Below, piece after piece: positions 44,313 to 53,997 of a stretch of 64,000 nucleotides of DNA. The DNA comes from Streptomyces sp. NBC_00289 (GTDB lineage Bacteria; Actinomycetota; Actinomycetes; Streptomycetales; Streptomycetaceae), in the NCBI RefSeq assembly GCF_041435115.1, contig NZ_CP108046.1, forward strand, positions 10,354,001 through 10,418,000, in the 5' to 3' direction. Both the position numbers and the translations under genes were made by a program. The first letter of the stretch is position 1; the number at the start of each line of letters is the position of its first letter. The notes beneath the pieces were generated by a model. It was given only the letters and a program-made list of their open reading frames with translations, was not told the origin of the DNA and ran no database searches.

Positions 44313-45607
44313 GGGCTCGTAGCGAAACAAGTTATGAATCAGTCGCGCGGCGCGTACGTTTCCTGCTATGCCGATCGATATGGAGTCCCTGGCCCGGCGC
44401 TACGAGGCGATCCGGGATCACCTGACCGAGCGGCAGCGACGGTTGTGGCTCGGCAACGAGGCTCGTGAGCTGGGTGGCGGCGGTGCACGGATCGTCTGTG
44501 AGGCGACCGGGGTGTCCCAGGACACGATCCGACGGGGCCGCGGGGAACTGGACGATCCGCAGCCGCTGGCGGTCGGGCGGTCCCGGGGGCCGGGAGGCGG
44601 CCGCAGACGGGCCGAGGTCCTGGACCCGCAACTGGCCGTGGACCTGGATGCCCTGGTCGAGCCGGAGACTCGTGGTGATCCGATGAACCCGCTGCGCTGG
44701 ACCACGAAATCGCTGTCGCACCTGGTTGCCGAGCTGGTCAATCGGGGACACCGGTGCACCGAGAACGTCGTGGCCCGACTGCTGCACGAGGCCGGCTACT
44801 CCTTGCAGGGCAACGCCAAAACCGTCGAGGGCAAGCAGCACCCCGACCGCGACGCCCAGTTCCGCTACCTCAACGATCAGGTCAGGGCGGCCCTCGCTGC
44901 CGGACAGCCCGTCGTGTCCGTGGACTGCAAGAAAAAGGAACTGATCGGGAACTTCAAGAACGTCGGCAAGGAATGGCGACCGCCTGGGGACCCGGTGAAG
45001 GTCAACGTCCACGACTTCCCCGGACCGGCCGGCAAAGCCATCCCCTACGGCGTCTACGACATCGGCGCCAACGCCGGCTGGGTCAGCGTCGGCATGGATC
45101 ACGACACCGCCGCGTTCGCCGTGAACACCCTGCGGACCTGGTGGAACAACGTCGGCCGGGCCGCATATCCGCAGGCCACGACACTGACGATCACCGCGGA
45201 CAGCGGCGGATCCAACGGCAGCCGACTACGGGCCTGGAAGACCGGGCTGGCTGCCCTCGCCGCCGAGACCGGCCTGTCGATCACCGTGCTGCACCTGCCG
45301 CCGGGTACTTCGAAGTGGAATCGCATAGAGCACCGGCTGTTCTCCGCAATCACCATGAACTGGCGCGGGACACCACTGACCAGCCACGAGGCCGCCGTTT
45401 CCCTGATCGGTGCGACGACGACCGAGACCGGCCTGACCGTGTCCGCGGCCCTGGACACCGGTGTCTACCCCACAGGCATCAAGATCAGCGACAAGGCCAT
45501 GAAGGCCCTCCCGCTGACCCGTCACGAAACCCACGGCCAGTGGAACTACACCATCAGCCCACCCGCCGACACTCCCGAACCCGCAGACGTTAAATCACAC
45601 TGAGCCC
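44313..45607 (+). mobile_element. ISAzo13-family element, twin copy 2
   Basis: Same 1295-bp element as at 15901, with target duplication TTA (44310-44312, 45608-45610). It lies in the non-coding left end of IS110. Confidence 0.93.
44368..45603 (+). CDS. ISAzo13-family transposase, intact (twin copy)
   Basis: 411 residues, identical in sequence to the protein at 15956, with the same start MPIDMESLARRYEAIRDHLT and the same DDE landmarks (SVDCKKKELIG, TADSGGSNGS, SKWNRIEHRLF). Identity between copies 28 kb apart, each with its own target duplication, points to recent transposition. Confidence 0.9.
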   Translation: MPIDMESLARRYEAIRDHLTERQRRLWLGNEARELGGGGARIVCEATGVSQDTIRRGRGELDDPQPLAVGRSRGPGGGRRRAEVLDPQLAVDLDALVEPETRGDPMNPLRWTTKSLSHLVAELVNRGHRCTENVVARLLHEAGYSLQGNAKTVEGKQHPDRDAQFRYLNDQVRAALAAGQPVVSVDCKKKELIGNFKNVGKEWRPPGDPVKVNVHDFPGPAGKAIPYGVYDIGANAGWVSVGMDHDTAAFAVNTLRTWWNNVGRAAYPQATTLTITADSGGSNGSRLRAWKTGLAALAAETGLSITVLHLPPGTSKWNRIEHRLFSAITMNWRGTPLTSHEAAVSLIGATTTETGLTVSAALDTGVYPTGIKISDKAMKALPLTRHETHGQWNYTISPPADTPEPADVKSH

Positions 45608-46570
45608 TTACTGACGTCCTGCTGGACTGTCTTCGCCTTGGTCTGTCCGGCTGCCGGGGCCCGTTCCCGAGGCCCCGGCCGGGTGGATCATGACCTCATA
45701 GGAGCCTGGTCAGAGGCCCCATCACTGTCCTGTCTGCCCCACCCGGCTGGAGCCACCTCCGGTCAGGAAGGCATCTTCAGCATGACAGGAACGGACACTG
45801 CAGCAGCTATCGAGCACGTGGTGATCGGCGGTGTGGACTCTCATGCCGACACTGTCCACGTCGCCGTGGTGACAGACCGCGGTGGGCAGGTCGCTGATGC
45901 TGAGTTTCCCACAACGGCCGCCGGATACAAGGCTGCTCTGGCCTTCCTCGCAGCCCACGGCAGCGTTGCTGCCGTCGGGGTGGAGGGCACGTCCTCCTAC
46001 GGGGCGGGCTTCACGCGCGCGGCCCGCGAGGCCGGCGTCACCGTGGTCGAAGTCAACGGGCCGGACAAGGCCGAGCGCCGCAGGATCGGGAAATCTGATC
46101 CGATTGATGCCTACGCCGCAGCTCGTGCGGTCGTGTCCGGCCGGGCCAGCAGTGCTCCCAAGGCGATGCCATTGCCGGAATCCGGGCTCTGCACAATGCG
46201 GCACGATCCGCGATCAAGGCCCGTACAGCAGCGCTGAACCAGATCGGACACATCCTGATCAGCGCGCCCGAGAATATCCGCGCGAAGTACGAGGTGCTGC
46301 GCGGTGACAGGCGTATCGACGCCCTGGTCCGGCTCCGGGCCGGCAGCGACCCGATCTTGATCTCTCTGCGCGTGCTCGCACAACGCGTTGAAAATCTGAC
46401 CACCGAACACGCCGCTCTGACCGCGGAGTTGGACGTCCTGGTCACGCGACTCAACCCTGGCCTGCGTGCCACCTACGGCATCGGTCCCGACACCGCTACG
46501 CAACTACTGATCACCGTGTCGGCGTACTCTCGCTTCGGGCCGGGCCGGTACGTTTGAACGTCCCCAGGTG

Positions 46571-47341
46571 TTAGGCCACTTCGTTCTCCCGCTCGATGGC
46601 CTGGAGGCGGTTCTTGAGCCGGTAGCTCGGGCCGTTGATCGCGATCACTTCGCAGTGGTGGAGGAGCCGGTCGAGGATCGCGGTGGCGAGGACCTCGTCG
46701 CCGAACACCTGTCCCCATTCGCTGAAGGTCTTGTTGGAGGTCAGGATGATGGAGCCCTTCTCGTAACGCTTGGAGATGACCTGAAAGACCAGGTTCGCCT
46801 CGGCCCGTTCGAGGGGCTGGTAGCCCACCTCATCGATCACAAGGACGCTCGGCCGCAGGTAGGTGCCGAGTTTGTTGACCAGCCGTCCGGCCGACTCGGC
46901 AGCCTTCAGATTGCGGACCATGTCGTCGAGACTGGTGAAGTAGATCGAGTAGCCGGCCCGGCAGGCCGCGACAGCGAGAGCGACAGCGATATGCGTCTTG
47001 CCCACTCCCGGTGGCCCCAGCAGCGCGGCGTTCGCCTTGCCGTCGACGAAGGAGAGGCTGGCGAGGTCTTTGACCTTGCGCGGGTCGAGCTCGGGCTGGA
47101 ACGAGAAGTCGTATTCGTCCAGCGTCTTGTGGTGTGGCAGCTTGGACAGTCGCAGGCCCTGGCGGAAGCGGCGGTCGTCGCGGACGGCGAGCTCTTCGGA
47201 AAGGACCAGGTCGAGGAAGTCGAGGTAGCCCATCTTCGCCTCGTCGGCTCGGCGGGTGTACTCGTTGATGGTCTCCGCCAGGTGGGGCAGGCCGAGCTTG
47301 CCGGCCGTGGTGCGGATGCGGTTGCCGGTCAGCTCGCTCAA
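46571..47341 (-). CDS. istB: IstB-type ATPase of IS21
   Basis: 256 residues. Walker A GPPGVGKTHIAVAL near residue 105 and Walker B VLVIDEVGYQPL near 170, with sensor region SIILTSNKTFSEWGQVFGDE. IstB is a DnaA/DnaC-like AAA+ ATPase that helps the IstA transposase select and engage target DNA. Its ATG overlaps the istA stop by 4 bases, so translation is coupled. The length is normal. Confidence 0.93.
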   Translation of the reverse strand: MSELTGNRIRTTAGKLGLPHLAETINEYTRRADEAKMGYLDFLDLVLSEELAVRDDRRFRQGLRLSKLPHHKTLDEYDFSFQPELDPRKVKDLASLSFVDGKANAALLGPPGVGKTHIAVALAVAACRAGYSIYFTSLDDMVRNLKAAESAGRLVNKLGTYLRPSVLVIDEVGYQPLERAEANLVFQVISKRYEKGSIILTSNKTFSEWGQVFGDEVLATAILDRLLHHCEVIAINGPSYRLKNRLQAIERENEVA

Positions 47342-48777
47342 GACGACTCCTTCGTCGGGGAGTTGGTGGTGAAGGGCCGGGTGCCGGTCAGTTCGTCATA
47401 GACCGACAGCGGCCGCCGCCCGACCTCGATCTGGGTTGCAGCGGCCCGGTTCAACAGGGCCTGCAAGGGCCCGATGCGACCCGCCGCGGGGAACTCGCTC
47501 TGCGGTGGTGGCGGCTCGTCGCCCGTCGTAGTGCGGCGGTTCTTGCCGGTTGGCAGGCCGTCCCAGTGCTCATCCTGCTTGACAACCACGCCGCGGCCGA
47601 CCGCCCGCGGATGGCTGGACAGCAACGTCTCGCCGCTGGCATCGGGGACGGTCGTGTGCAGCATGACCTGGGATTTCGTCGCTCTGATCTCCACCAGCTG
47701 ACGCGGGCGGACCTTGCGGGCGGGCACCGAGTAGAGGTTCCCGCCGAACGCGACCAGACAGTCCTTGCCCACCGGCCGCAGATGCCGCTCGGCCACCAGA
47801 TAGGGCGAGGACGGCAACGGCTTCAGGGCGGCGTGATCCCGGGCGGCCCGGTGTCCGATGACCTCGTGGTGGGTGGCGTGGGTGCGGGCGCGTCGCTGCG
47901 GCACCCACGCCAAGAACGCGGCATCCAACTCCTCGAGCGAGGAGAACGCCCGCCCGGCCAGCACGTGATCACGCACGATCAACACCTGGCGTTCGACCCG
48001 ACCCTTCCCGGTGGGCCGGTAGGCGGCCAGCACGTCGATGTCGAAGTCGTAGTGGCCGGCGAAGCCGACCGCTTCCGGATGCAGCGGAACCGCCTCACCG
48101 GGAGCGACGTGCCGGCGCACGACGGTCTTGGTCCGGTCGTAGACGATCGACATCGGCACCCCGCCGAAGTGCGCAAATGCCCGCCGGTGGCAGTCGAAGA
48201 AGGTCTGCAGGTCCTGGCTCGTGGTGAAGCAGCAGAACGGATCGCGCGAGTACGACAGCACCATATGGAACGAGTAGACCTTCGGGATTCCCAGGTGGGC
48301 GAGGATCTTGCCTTCATCGCCCCAGTCGACCTGAGCCTGGGCCCCGGGAACCACCTCGAAGCGGCGGTGCATACCCGCCAACTCCCGCGGCTCGATCCCC
48401 AGTTCACCCGCGATCCGCGGCCGGGCCTCCTGCAGATAGAGCTTGACCCGCTGGTAGTTGATCGTCGAGCCGTACTCCTTCACCAGGCGTTCGTGCACCA
48501 CAGCACCCTTGATGAGGATCTCTGCCCGCAGCATCGCGTCGATCAACGGGGCGACCTCGTCGACCGCCTTCTTCCGGGGCCGGCCGTTCGACGTCCGCCT
48601 CGGCGGCACCGACGCCGCCGTGCTCGACAGATACTTGCGGACCGTCTTGCGGTCCAGCCCAGTCTCCTTGGCCACCTCGGTCAGACTGACCGCCCCTGAC
48701 TCGACCAGAGCACGGAACCGCCGCAGTTCCAGCCAGCGCTGCGGGTCCAAAACCACCGCGTCACCACCCTCCGCCAC
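47338..48777 (-). CDS. istA: IstA-type transposase of IS21
   Basis: 479 residues. The N-terminal HTH (VSLTEVAKETGLDRKTVRKY) is followed by an rve integrase domain with acidic residues in PGAQAQVDWGDEGKILAHLG, VPMSIVYDRTKTVVRRH and the Glu of GKGRVERQVLIVRDHVL. A C-terminal Mu-type beta-barrel region includes FGGNLYSVPARKVRPRQLVE. The gene is intact; with istB it should form a functional transposition unit. Confidence 0.93.
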   Translation of the reverse strand: MAEGGDAVVLDPQRWLELRRFRALVESGAVSLTEVAKETGLDRKTVRKYLSSTAASVPPRRTSNGRPRKKAVDEVAPLIDAMLRAEILIKGAVVHERLVKEYGSTINYQRVKLYLQEARPRIAGELGIEPRELAGMHRRFEVVPGAQAQVDWGDEGKILAHLGIPKVYSFHMVLSYSRDPFCCFTTSQDLQTFFDCHRRAFAHFGGVPMSIVYDRTKTVVRRHVAPGEAVPLHPEAVGFAGHYDFDIDVLAAYRPTGKGRVERQVLIVRDHVLAGRAFSSLEELDAAFLAWVPQRRARTHATHHEVIGHRAARDHAALKPLPSSPYLVAERHLRPVGKDCLVAFGGNLYSVPARKVRPRQLVEIRATKSQVMLHTTVPDASGETLLSSHPRAVGRGVVVKQDEHWDGLPTGKNRRTTTGDEPPPPQSEFPAAGRIGPLQALLNRAAATQIEVGRRPLSVYDELTGTRPFTTNSPTKESS

Positions 48778-49415
48778 CCTTCACCGGACGAGCAGAAGAG
48801 TGCCGGGCACCACGATTCACCGCACCATCAAGCGTCCCTTTTCACTCGTACGCGACCGGGGACGATCGTGTGTACGCCGACACACCGCCGGTGACAACCC
48901 CGCCCGCCTGCGCACCGAAGCGTCCTTCGCCGCTCTGTGCGGTGTCGCCCCGGTTCCGGCCTCCAGCGGCAAGACCAGCCGTCACCGGCTCTCACGCGGC
49001 GGCGACCGCGCCGCGAACGGAGCCCTCTACCGCATTGCGCTCGTCCGCATGCGCCGCGACCAGCGCACCCGTGACTACGTGGAGCGTCAAACCGATGCCG
49101 GTCGGGCGAAGAAGGAAATCATCCGGCTCCTCAAACGCGCCATCGCCCGGGAGGTCTTCCGTCTATTGACAACTGCAGTCCAGGTTCCTGAGGTCGCGGA
49201 TCTCAGGCTCGCCCGCCAGGCCAAGAACATCACGCTCACCGCCGCAGCGAACCACCTCGGCGTCTGGCCCGCCGTCATCTCCAACATCGAACGGGCCTCC
49301 GACGCGATGACACCTTCGCCGACGCCTATCGCAGCTGGCTCGCTGCCGCACCAACGATAGGAGCATCAAGGTCATGGACGGCATGGCGGAATGGCAGAGC
49401 CGTCCTCTCGACCGT

Positions 49416-50649
49416 GCTTGAGTTCTATTGGTTGTTGCGAACGCTCCGGAAGGAGAGTGTTTGCATGCCGAGGTACGCCCCCAACAGAGTGCCGACTGCG
49501 GTGAAGAAGAGGTACTTCGAGCTGCTGCACGCGGGGTATCGAGGTGCGGCTGCCGCCCGCCAGGTCGGGGTGTCCACGAGCTGCGGTTCGTTGTGGTTCA
49601 TCGATGCTGGGAGCATGATCATTGCTGACCCCGGCCCGATATCGCCGCGCTTCCTCACCCAGGACGACCGCATCGCGATCGCCGACGGCCTGCACTCCGA
49701 TCAGAGCGTGAAGCGGATCGCGGCCTCGATCGGGAAGAGCTTTCAGAGCGTCTACCGGGAGATCGAGCGCAACAGCAAGCCGGACGGCCGCTACAACCCC
49801 TGGTGGGCCCACAATCGCGCCCTCCTGCGTCGCAGGCGTCCCAAAGAGGAGAAGATCCGGGTCGGCGAGCCGCTGCGGACGTTCGTGCGCGAGAAGCTCA
49901 CTGAGAAGTGGTCTCCTCAGCAGATCTCGCGTCACCTGGCCCGCGAACACGCCCACGACACATCGATGCGGGCATGCCCGGAGACGATCTACCGGGCCCT
50001 GTTTGCCGGCCTCCTCGGCCGGCGCGACGCCAAGCTCCGCACCGGCCGAACCCGACGCAAGAAGCAGCGTCGCGGCGTGCCCACCCTGAACAAGATCAAG
50101 AACATGACGCTGATCCACCGGCGCCCCGTTGAGGTCAACGACCGCAGATCTCCCGGGCATTGGGAGGGAGACCTCATCATCGGCCGCGGACAGGGCTCGG
50201 CGATCGGCACCCTGGTCGAGCGCACCACCCGTTACGTTCACCTGATCCACCTGCCCGGCGGCTGGAAGGCCCCGCAGGTGCGCAACGCGCTGATCACGCC
50301 GACCGCGCATATCCCGCCCCAGATGAAGAGAACCCTCACCTGGGACCAGGGGCGCGAACTGACGCTCCACGAGGACATCGAGGCCCTCACCGGCTTCCGG
50401 ATCTACTTCTGCGACCCTCACTCGCCCTGGCAGCGCGGCACCAACGAGAACATGAACGGCCTGCTGCGGCAGTACTTTCCCAAAGGCACCGATCTGTCAG
50501 TCCACACCGCACAAGACCTTCGCGCCGTCGCCCGCCAACTCAACCACCGACCCCGCATCGTCCTCGGGGACAAGACCCCGGCCGAGGCCATGCAAGAATG
50601 CCTCACAGGCCCATTGACCAGGTGATTCGCAACCACTGATGGAAACCGC
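49416..50649 (+). mobile_element. IS30-family element inside IS256
   Basis: Left end contains TTCTATTGGTTGTTGCGAAC, right end GATTCGCAACCACTGATGG; they are imperfect inverted repeats. It is inserted between IS256 codons for PLDR and VYPVV. Exact borders are uncertain by a few bases because the duplication could not be fixed. Confidence 0.8.
49465..50625 (+). CDS. IS30-family transposase, intact
   Basis: 386 residues from ATG 49465, which follows AAGGAGAG at good spacing; an upstream frame start at 49414 lies in the IS end. HTH_38-like region: DDRIAIADGLHSDQSVKRIA with ASIGKSFQSVYREIERNS. Catalytic rve-type domain: GHWEGDLIIGRGQGSAIGTL (Asp), RTLTWDQGRELTLHEDIEAL (Asp) and RGTNENMNGLLRQYFPKGTD (Glu). 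Length and order are normal. Confidence 0.92.
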   Translation: MPRYAPNRVPTAVKKRYFELLHAGYRGAAAARQVGVSTSCGSLWFIDAGSMIIADPGPISPRFLTQDDRIAIADGLHSDQSVKRIAASIGKSFQSVYREIERNSKPDGRYNPWWAHNRALLRRRRPKEEKIRVGEPLRTFVREKLTEKWSPQQISRHLAREHAHDTSMRACPETIYRALFAGLLGRRDAKLRTGRTRRKKQRRGVPTLNKIKNMTLIHRRPVEVNDRRSPGHWEGDLIIGRGQGSAIGTLVERTTRYVHLIHLPGGWKAPQVRNALITPTAHIPPQMKRTLTWDQGRELTLHEDIEALTGFRIYFCDPHSPWQRGTNENMNGLLRQYFPKGTDLSVHTAQDLRAVARQLNHRPRIVLGDKTPAEAMQECLTGPLTR

Positions 50650-50696
50650 CGCGTCTACCCGGTCGTCTTCATCGACTGCATCAACGTGAAGATCTG

Positions 50697-52394
50697 GGTT
50701 CTGGCGACGATCTTGTGATCCGGACGCTTGTGCAGGTCGTTTCAGATGTTCGCGATCATGCATCGCGTGCTCTCGTAATGTGCTGTTGGAGTTGTTTCCC
50801 TACCTGTCCGCGTTGCTGATCGAGGAGGTCCAGCGGCGGCCCGACAAGGTGGTGCTGAGGACGCGCGCGCGAGCGACGACCGCGGCTTGCCGGTGCGGCC
50901 AAAGCTCGGCACGGGTGCACGGCCGGTATGTACGCCGGCTGCGTGATGTCGCCGTGGGCGGGCTCGGCGTCGTGATCGAGTTAGGCATACGCCGCTTCCG
51001 CTGTGAGAACCCTGCCTGCACGGCGGTGACGTTTGCCGAGCAGATCGCGGGACTGACCACCCCGCACAGCCGACATACCCCGCAGCTGCGTGGGGTGTTG
51101 ACGCAGATCGGCCTGTCCCTGGCCGGCCGGGCAGGAGCCCGTTTGGCGGCCGCGGTCGGCCTCACCGTGGGCAGGGATACGCTGTTGCGGCTGGTCAGGT
51201 CCCTGCCCGAGCCGGAGATCGGCGAGGTGGAGATCCTCGGGGTCGACGACTTCGCCTTCCGCAAGGGCCGCCACTACGGCACGGTCCTGATCGACATGGC
51301 CACCCACCGTCCGCTGCACATCTACGACGGCCGCGACGGGGAGGACCTGGCCGCCTGGCTCCGCGATCACCCAGAGGTGAGGGTCATTTGCCGAGACCGT
51401 TCCAGCGGTTACGGGGAGGGCGCTCGGGTCGGGGCGCCGCAGGCCGAACAGGTCGCGGATCGCTATCACCTGTGGGCCAACCTCGGCCAAGCGGTTGAGA
51501 AGACGGTCAACGCCCATCGCTCCCACCTGACCGAACCGCATCCCGGCTCAGCCTCCGGCCCCGACCTCGTGGAGGTGGAACCCGAGGTGGTCCAGCCGCC
51601 GAAAGAGCTGAAGATCGTGATCCGGCTGCGTGAGCAGCATGCTGCCGCCCACGAACTGTGGCAGCAGGGGATGTCGAAGGCGGCGATCGGCCGGAAGCTC
51701 GGGCTGCACCAGGCCACCGTCCGCAAACTGGTCAACGCACGCTCCGCCGACGATGTCGTGGCCAAGAACCTCCAACGAGCGCATGTCGTTGATCCGTACG
51801 TCGGCTACCTGCACCGGCGCTGGAACGAGGGTGTCAGAAACGCTGCCCAGCTCTACCGGGAGATCAAGCAACTCGGTTATTCCGGCGGCGAGTTGGCCGT
51901 TCAGCGGCATCTGCGGCGTTACCGGACCGGGCGCGGACACGCACCCGATCCGGGACCGAAGCCTCCCTCGGTCCGCGAGGTCACCTCCTGGATCATGACG
52001 CACCCCGAGCACCTGCGGGACGAGGACGCTGACAACCTGCACCGGTTGCGTGAGCGCGATCCTGAACTTGACCGGCTCACTCTTCACGTCAGGAAGTTCG
52101 CCGCGATGATGACCGGACGGCACGGCGACCGCCTCGAAGACTGGATCATCGACGTCGAACAGGACAGTCTGGCTCCGCTTGCGGGCTTCGCGCGCAACCT
52201 CCGCCGCGACTTCGACGCAGTCCGCAACGGGCTGTCTCTACCGCACAGTTCCGGCGCCGTCGAGGGCAACATCAACCGGCTGAAGATGCTGAAACGCCAG
52301 ATGTTCGGCAGGGCCAGTCTCGATCTCCTTCGCAAACGCGTCCTGCTCACACGGTGAGCCCCACCGCCCGAATCACAAGATCATCGCCAGAACC
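50697..52394 (+). mobile_element. ISL3-family element inside IS256
   Basis: Ends GGTTCTGGCGACGATCTTGT / ACAAGATCATCGCCAGAACC (inverted) and a perfect 8-bp duplication AAGATCTG (50689-50696, 52395-52402), the usual size for ISL3. 1698 bp. Confidence 0.94.
50780..52357 (+). CDS. ISL3-family transposase, intact
   Basis: 525 residues from GTG (MLLELFPYLSALLIEEVQRR). An N-terminal zinc-binding region has CRCG and CENPAC, then an HTH. The DDE domain has GVDDFAFRKGRHYGTVLID, VRVICRDRSSGYGEGARVGA and SSGAVEGNINRLKMLKRQMF. A second HTH (GMSKAAIGRKLGLHQATVRK) is inserted between catalytic parts, as in many actinobacterial ISL3 proteins. No defect is seen. Confidence 0.93.
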   Translation: MLLELFPYLSALLIEEVQRRPDKVVLRTRARATTAACRCGQSSARVHGRYVRRLRDVAVGGLGVVIELGIRRFRCENPACTAVTFAEQIAGLTTPHSRHTPQLRGVLTQIGLSLAGRAGARLAAAVGLTVGRDTLLRLVRSLPEPEIGEVEILGVDDFAFRKGRHYGTVLIDMATHRPLHIYDGRDGEDLAAWLRDHPEVRVICRDRSSGYGEGARVGAPQAEQVADRYHLWANLGQAVEKTVNAHRSHLTEPHPGSASGPDLVEVEPEVVQPPKELKIVIRLREQHAAAHELWQQGMSKAAIGRKLGLHQATVRKLVNARSADDVVAKNLQRAHVVDPYVGYLHRRWNEGVRNAAQLYREIKQLGYSGGELAVQRHLRRYRTGRGHAPDPGPKPPSVREVTSWIMTHPEHLRDEDADNLHRLRERDPELDRLTLHVRKFAAMMTGRHGDRLEDWIIDVEQDSLAPLAGFARNLRRDFDAVRNGLSLPHSSGAVEGNINRLKMLKRQMFGRASLDLLRKRVLLTR

Positions 52395-53113
52395 AAGATC
52401 TGCGAGGGCCAGGTCGCCAACAGGCCGATATACATGGCTCTGGCAGTCACGGCCGAGGGGCACCGCGACATCCTGGGACTGTGGGCCGGCGGCGAGGGAG
52501 GCGAAGGCGCCAAGCACTGGCTCCGCGTCCTGACCGAGCTGAAAAACCGCGGCGCCGAAGACGTCCTCATGCTGGTCTGCGACGGGCTCAAGGGCCTGCC
52601 CGACGCGGTCGGCGAGGTCTGGCCGCGGGCCGTCGTCCAGACCTGCGTCGTCCACCTCCTGCGGGCATCGTTCCGCTATGCCAGCCCCAGGACTGGGACA
52701 AGATCGCCAAAGCACTGAAGCCGGTCTGCACGGCGCCGACCGAGGACGCGGCCCCCAGCCGGTTCCTCGAATTCAGCGAGGAATGGGGCAGCAAATACCC
52801 TGCGATCGTGCGGTTGTGGGAGAACGCGTGGGCCGAATTCGTGCCGTTCCTGCAGTTCGACGCGGAGATCCGCCGGATCGTCTGCACCACCAACGCCATT
52901 GAGTCGGTCCACGCACGGATCCGCCGGGCGGTCCGGGCCCGCGGCCACTTCCCCTCCGAGAACGCCGCTCTGAAGTGCGTCTACCTCGCGGTGATGTCCC
53001 TCGACCCGACCGGCACCGGCCGAAAACGCTGGACCACCCGCTGGAAACGAGCCCTCCAGGCCTTCGATATCGCCTTCGACGGACGCCTCACCAACAACCG
53101 AATCTGAACCCAG

Positions 53114-53997
53114 GAGCGTTTTTCACGTGTAGATCATGAGGGTGAGGATCGCTGCGGCGGCTGACGTGAGCCTGTTCGGACTGGTACGGGCGTGGCGAAA
53201 GATCCGCCACCGCTTGATCCGGGAGATCGTCCGTTCGATGGGAGCCCGCAGGGCCGCGTGGACCTTGTTCGACTTCTTGTGCTTGTCGCTGAGCTCGGTC
53301 TTCGGGCGGCGCTTGATCGGAGTGATGACCGTGCCGCCGGCTCCGGCGTAGCCCTTGTCCGCCAGGACCTCGAGATCCAGCTGTGCGCAGGTGTCGATGA
53401 TGCCGTGCTCGCGGGCGGCCTTCACGTCGTGGGTGCCTCCGGGCAGGGCGGGCGAGAGCCACAGCAGCTTCCCCTCTTCCGCGGTGATGACCTGCAGGTT
53501 CACGCCCTCACGGTGGACCTTCCCGGAGAAGTGGCCTGGCTCCTGGACCCGGTCGGTCTCCGCGACGGTGCCGTCCAGCAGCACGTATCCGTCGGCGTGA
53601 TGGCTGGTCAGCGCCTCGGTCAACGACGGGGCGAAAGCAGCTAGGCACTCGATCGTGTCGTTCGTGTAGCGCCAGGCCGTGGCCACACCGATACCAAACC
53701 CTGCGGCGAGCTGTTCGAAGGTGTCGTGCTTGCGCAGGTAGACCAGCGTGCACCGGGCCCGATCGTACGGGCGCAGCTTGCAGGCACGGTCACCGTCACA
53801 CGCGACGATCGCCATCGTCACCAGTTCGAGGAGCTCTTCGTCGAGGTCGCATGCGGCAGGATAGAAGAACACGGGGCATCTCCGCAGGTGAGGATACGTT
53901 TGGCGACTTTCCAAACCAGCGGGATGCCCCGTTCGTCACGCCACAGTCAACGCCGCCCCACCACCTCACCCGCCAGCCGTACACATGGAAAAGGCTC
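53114..53997 (-). mobile_element. IS5-family element behind IS256, complete
   Basis: Ends GAGCGTTTTTCACGTGTA and the inverse of GAGCCTTTTCCATGTGTA, 884 bp, target duplication CAG (53111-53113, 53998-54000). It lies between the IS256 stop codon and the IS256 right end. Confidence 0.85.
53123..53914 (-). CDS. IS5-family transposase, intact single frame
   Basis: 263 residues. [26 protein letters not shown]_Tnp_4 domain: GYVLLDGTVAETDRVQEPGH (Asp), LLWLSPALPGGTHDVKAARE, LEVLADKGYAGAGGTVITPI (Asp) and ALRAPIERTISRIKRWRIFR (Glu). In contrast to copies A-D at 12-39 kb, this related protein is encoded in one frame and keeps all three acidic residues. Confidence 0.9.
   Translation of the reverse strand: MESRQTYPHLRRCPVFFYPAACDLDEELLELVTMAIVACDGDRACKLRPYDRARCTLVYLRKHDTFEQLAAGFGIGVATAWRYTNDTIECLAAFAPSLTEALTSHHADGYVLLDGTVAETDRVQEPGHFSGKVHREGVNLQVITAEEGKLLWLSPALPGGTHDVKAAREHGIIDTCAQLDLEVLADKGYAGAGGTVITPIKRRPKTELSDKHKKSNKVHAALRAPIERTISRIKRWRIFRHARTSPNRLTSAAAAILTLMIYT

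Larger units (their letters stand above)
46517..48882 (-). mobile_element. IS21-family element, complete
   Basis: Inverted ends TGTCGGCGTAC / GTACGCCGACA, 5-bp duplication CACCG (46512-46516, 48883-48887), 2366 bp, with intact istA and istB overlapping by 4 bases. Confidence 0.93.
45782..49360 (+). pseudogene. IS110-family transposase split by IS21
   Basis: N-part from ATG 45782: VIGGVDSHADTVHVAVV, VGVEGTSSYGAGFTRAAREA and KSDPIDAYAAARAVVSGRAS (RuvC-like DEDD residues). A one-base shift near 46165 follows, then IRALHNAARSAIKARTAALN and LRATYGIGPDTATQLLIT to 46516. The C-part from 48888 reads AGDNPARLRTEASFAALCGV, APVPASSGKTSRHRLSRGGD (catalytic Ser region) and LYRIALVRMRRDQRTRDYVE, plus an HTH-like tail. 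Excising IS21 and one CACCG gives LLITAGDNPARL in frame. Confidence 0.85.
44266..49367 (+). mobile_element. IS110-family element, interrupted twice
   Basis: Bounded by the IS256 codons ACC GAC (to 44265) and AAG GTC (from 49368). Removing ISAzo13 and IS21 leaves about 1.43 kb: ~220 bp of non-coding left end, the transposase, and a short right end. No target duplication is seen, as usual for IS110. The non-coding left end is where IS110 elements encode their bridge RNA, and ISAzo13 is inserted in it. Confidence 0.75.
43759..53107 (+). pseudogene. IS256-family transposase in four pieces
   Basis: Pieces: 43759-44265 (from GTG: ERARSEGLQLTGQGGLLQQL to EVSKQTISTITD), 49368-49415 (KVMDGMAEWQSRPLDR), 50650-50696 (RVYPVVFIDCINVKI) and 52403-53107 (CEGQVANRPIYMALAVTAEG, MLVCDGLKGLPDAVGEVWPR, CTTNAIESVHARIRRAVRAR, DGRLTNNRI). 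Joined, they give a normal ~430-residue IS256 transposase with VFID and CDGLKG holding catalytic acids. One further one-base shift near 52685, at a CCCC run, lies outside the insertions. Confidence 0.88.

Noticed and set aside
15901..45607. Classical composite transposon with a shared outer duplication
   Set aside because: Each ISAzo13 twin has its own 3-bp duplication (TAA and TTA), so they inserted independently. Joint movement remains possible but is not shown.
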